From Prorocentrum cordatum (taxonomy: Eukaryota; Sar; Dinophyceae; Prorocentrales; Prorocentraceae): a stretch of 64,000 nucleotides of DNA. Below, one piece after another: positions 61,319 through 64,000 of this stretch (position 1 is its first letter; every line of letters starts with the position of its first letter). Where the stretch lies: assembly GCA_963575745.1 (NCBI GenBank), contig CAUYUJ010013958.1:147906-211905 (forward strand). Reading direction: 5' to 3'. Below the pieces are notes generated by a model. The model saw nothing but the letters and a program-made list of their open reading frames with translations, was not told the origin of the DNA and ran no database searches. The translations under genes were made by a program, and so were the position numbers.

Positions 61319-62400
61319 CAGTTGTACAGACGTTGCGCAGAGGCCAACGTACCTGCAGACGCCCAGCCTCACAGAGCGCAAGAACACGCACAACGTCACG
61401 CACACCAAGGGACCCCACACTTCACCAAAGAAGAATTGCACCATGCAGCGATGCAACTTAGAAGCGGCAAGTGTAAAGACACACCCGGTATCACCGCGGA
61501 GCTACTCAAGGCCGGAGGAGACGGCATCGAATCGCACTTGTTGAAGCTATTCAACGGCATTATAACACTTGGGCGAGAGCCCCCTGAGCAATGGAGACGT
61601 ACAACAATTAGTGTCATCTACAAGTCTGGCGATCCGCAACTGCCCCAAAACTGTAGACCAATAGCCATTACCCCATTACTATACAAATTGATGTCTCGAC
61701 TATTTCGTAATCGGCTAGAGGCGAATTTCGAGTCTGAACAATCGACTGACCAAGCTGGATTCCGCAAAGGGTTTTGCACAGAAGACCACCTCTTCACCGC
61801 GACTTTACTATACGAGCAGTCATATGAGTAGCAACTCCCCTTAGGGGCCGCTGCAATCGACTTCAAAAAGGCGTTTAACTGCGTCGACCTCCAACACCTT
61901 TGGAACGCATCTCGACAGCAAAACGCTCCAGACTCTTACATTTCCTTACTGCAGAGCTTCTACAATGACCAGACCGCCACAGTTAAGACCGACGTCAACA
62001 GCAGGGAATTCAGCATTTAACGCGGGGCCAAACAAGGTGACCCGCTTAGCTCCTACCTCTTCAACGCGATGCTCGAGCACATTTTCCGACAGATCAAGCC
62101 TTCTTGGGAATGCAGAGGCTTTGGCATCAAATTGGGACACGCCAGGCTTACGCGACTCACCAATTTACGGTTTGCAGACGACGTACTTCTCCTTGCACCG
62201 AACTTACGACAATTAAAAGTCATTATTGCTGACCTCGAGAGAGAAGCCGGGAAGTGCGGGCTTGCATTACATCCGGGCAACACCAAAACCCTTAGCAGCC
62301 TCACCAGAAAACAAGGGCGAACCATCACACACACCAGTACTGACGGCGACGACATTGAGATTTTCAGCACAGACAAGGCAGCCAAATACCTCGGCCCGCC
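61319..62400 (+). pseudogene. L-C reverse transcriptase region, two further stops
   Basis: Same frame as the shifted endonuclease. AMQLRSGKCKDTPGITAELL, ISVIYKSGDPQLPQNCRPIA and AGFRKGFCTEDHLFTATLLY are RT motifs 0-2. Motif A is AAIDFKKAFNCVD, just after TAG 61829-61831. Motif B is RGAKQGDPLSSYLFN, just after TAA 62018-62020. Motif C is FADDVLLLAP (Phe-Ala-Asp-Asp at 62171-62182). All catalytic Asp residues are present, so the stops are recent damage on an otherwise well-preserved domain. Confidence 0.82.
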
Positions 62401-63182
62401 AGCTCACGTTTCACGACAACGATTACCACCAAACTGAGCTTACCAACAGAGTTGCGACAGGATGGCGCCGGTTCAACCAGCTCCGCGACGAGCTCACCAG
62501 CAAACGATACCCACTACACAGCAGGCTCCGCCTTCTCAACGGAACAGTGACGCCTGCTGTCATGTACGGCTGCGTATCTTGGACGATGACCAAGGACATG
62601 CTTCAAACGCTGACGCGCGCTCAACGACGGATGCCGCGACTCATCGTACAAACCCCACGACGTCGAGCAGCCCGTAATAGCACAGCGATCGACAACATTG
62701 ACAGCACCGAAGCAGGGGCGCACGTAGACGTTGGAAGCGAAGCCAAGACGAGCTTGGACGACAATGACGACGACAACGAATTGCAAACCGAGGGTGGCGA
62801 CGACGACTCCGACCTCGAACCTTGGGAAGACGTTATCCGCAGAGCTACGCACACAGCAGCAGATTTTGCACAAAGGGCACGCGTAGATGAATGGGCGACG
62901 GTGTACTTTCGTCGAAACTGGCGGTGGGCAGAACGAGTCGCAAATCAATCGTACAGCAGATGGGCCCGACTTGGTGCGACGTGGGAGCCGGACATCCACG
63001 ACCACCTGCAAGCAGTCCGCAGACATGGGGGTCAGAGGAAACGGTGGGAAGACAATCTCACACAATTTTTGACAGCTAGCATGCTCCTCCAAGCTGGCAA
63101 CGGACGATGGTTTACGATAGCACAAGACAACACTCAATGGAACAATCTTGCACAAGCATTCCTACGCCACACACAGCACTGA
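62401..63182 (+). pseudogene. L-C ORF2 C-terminal region
   Basis: After a frameshift near 62400 the frame reads RQLTFHDNDYHQTELTNRVA, RLRLLNGTVTPAVMYGCVSW, then an acidic linker (DDNDDDNELQTEGGDDDSDL) and RWARLGATWEPDIHDHLQAV, GGQRKRWEDNLTQFLTASML, TQWNNLAQAFLRHTQH and TGA. The SWTMTKDMLQTLTRAQRRM and QRKRWEDNL blocks are typical of the thumb and C-terminal regions of this LINE type. Confidence 0.72.
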
Positions 63183-63354
63183 CCGCAAGTTTCACATCTG
63201 CAATTGAGGGCCCCGACCCGCCCGCGCCTGCCTTTCAGGCCCCGTCCCCTGGCGAACTCAGGCGCGCCTCGCCTCGCCTCGCTCCTCCTCCCCCCTTTCC
63301 TCCCCCCTCCTCCCCCTGCCGCCTCTCGTATGTCCCCTTGGATGTTGCCCGCCC
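63183..63354. other. CT-rich spacer between L-C and TPR fragment 8
   Basis: GC-rich then CT-rich (CCTCGCCTCGCCTCGCTCCTCC and CCCCCTCC), ending in a pyrimidine-rich stretch that could serve as an acceptor tract for the following TPR block. Confidence 0.4.
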
Positions 63355-63408
63355 GAGGTGACCGACCTGGCCCGGGTGCTGCACAGCATGGGCAAGCGCG
63401 AGCCAGCG
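63355..63408 (+). pseudogene. TPR (kinesin-light-chain type) fragment 8
   Basis: Eighteen codons read EVTDLARVLHSMGKREPA before a TGA, which is helix B of a TPR unit (NNLAxVLxxMGKxEEA). The next helix A is absent. Downstream (63488-63575) comes a GGA microsatellite, as with the other fragments. Confidence 0.45.
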
Positions 63409-63487
63409 TGACGCAGCCGCCCATGAAGTCGCCCGCGGGAGCGCGGCTCGTCTCGCGAGTGAGGCCCCGCCGAGGCTGTCCCTCAGG

Positions 63488-63576
63488 AGGCTGAGGAGGA
63501 GGACGAGGAGGAGGAGGAGGAGGAGGCGGAGGAGGAGGAGGAGGAGGAGGAAGAGGAGGAGGAGGAGGAGGAGTTT
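63488..63576. repeat. GGA/GAG microsatellite
   Basis: About 90 bp of (GGA)n and GAG. Confidence 0.92.
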
Positions 63577-64000
63577 TCCTCCCGTGGGCGGACAGTGTCC
63601 TGGGTGCTGTTGGAATCCTTCGTTGCCTTGGGGCGCCCTGGCCACATTCCTCTCTCAAGCATCTGAAGGTTGCCGGCGCCCGCCTGGGAGGACGGGCCGC
63701 ACTCCCCCGCCAGGCCGCGTGGCTCGGGCGGACCACTCTGTCCGCGACACGAGTGCCAGGGGGCACAGGAAACGAACTCTCCAAGATCTCAGTCTGGACA
63801 GGCACGCACTGGAAGGTCAGCCACCCGGCCACCTCTTGGCGGGTTCCTCCGCGGCTCTCCAGGCAGCGGCGGCACGAGAATCGGGAGCCTTCCTTCCCCC
63901 CCGACCTTTGGGCCGCACGGCCTCGTGCGCTACCCCAGCAATCAACACGTCATACTTGCTTTCTCGAGTAAGCCTCTGCTTGGGCGGCGCGTGCACGACC
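63577..64000. other. Unassigned sequence to the window end
   Basis: Ordinary-complexity sequence. A short plus-strand frame (63753-63971, beginning MPGGTGNELSKISVWTGTHW) has mixed composition but no recognised motif. Confidence 0.35.

Larger units (their letters stand above)
58681..63182 (+). mobile_element. LINE L-C, decayed non-LTR retrotransposon
   Basis: A third LINE lineage on the plus strand. Order: Pro/Ser-rich N-terminal segment, six 37-residue tandem repeats (59078-59744), endonuclease, reverse transcriptase, and a C-terminal part with QRKRWEDNL typical of RTE/L2-like and dinoflagellate elements. At least five in-frame stops (two in the repeats, three later) and two frameshifts break it. 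The 5' limit is uncertain, and no spliced leader or target duplication was found. The TGA at 63180-63182 is the natural coding end. Confidence 0.75.

Overview
The window reads as nuclear DNA of a dinoflagellate. The main evidence is a 22-nt relic of the dinoflagellate spliced leader (DinoSL) at the 5' end of one retrotransposon (36681-36702, about one mismatch) and a second, variant relic at the 5' end of another (58470-58491). The GC-rich base composition, many non-LTR retrotransposons, abundant satellites and microsatellites, and almost complete lack of compact genes agree with this. The genus cannot be fixed from the sequence; the high GC is compatible with a free-living form such as Prorocentrum, but that is inference. 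No bacterial operon, rRNA, tRNA or CRISPR array was seen.

Layout. 0-7.3 kb: a decayed A/C-rich minus-strand region, GAC, TCC and ATC microsatellites and several tandem repeats. 7.3-20 kb: satellites B and C, minisatellites, two TPR exon-like fragments, and a gene-like but broken minus-strand region at 16.6-18.1 kb. 21.2-27.4 kb: a large satellite field (palindromic family A, family B, family D) holding a 0.4-kb alternating purine/pyrimidine tract. 28-30 kb: foldback structures and more TPR fragments. 30.4-35.4 kb: decayed LINE L-D. 36.68-42.52 kb: LINE L-A with spliced leader and 14-bp target-site duplication (TSD). 42.7-43.9 kb: a G/T-rich tract. 44.9-46.1 kb: LINE remnant L-E, split by a foldback MITE. 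47.6-48.6 kb: minus-strand LINE remnant L-F. 49.6-50.2 kb: small satellites. 50.31-58.49 kb: a nearly pristine minus-strand LINE, L-B, with spliced leader and 13-bp TSD. 58.7-63.2 kb: LINE L-C, whose ORF begins with 37-residue tandem repeats. 63.3 kb: another TPR fragment.

How the parts relate. At least three LINE lineages are present: L-A/L-D/L-E share RT and C-terminal motifs, L-B is separate, and L-C is separate again. L-B is the most notable. Its uninterrupted ORF2 runs RNase H, AP endonuclease, reverse transcriptase, zinc fingers, then a C5-cytosine-methyltransferase-like domain. In both L-A and L-B the TSD abuts the spliced leader exactly, so the RNA that was reverse-transcribed and inserted was a complete trans-spliced transcript. 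A second theme is eight tetratricopeptide (TPR, kinesin-light-chain type) fragments, all on the plus strand, mostly next to GGA/TCC or GAC microsatellites over about 62 kb. They are either exons of one huge decayed gene or a dispersed exon-sized repeat.
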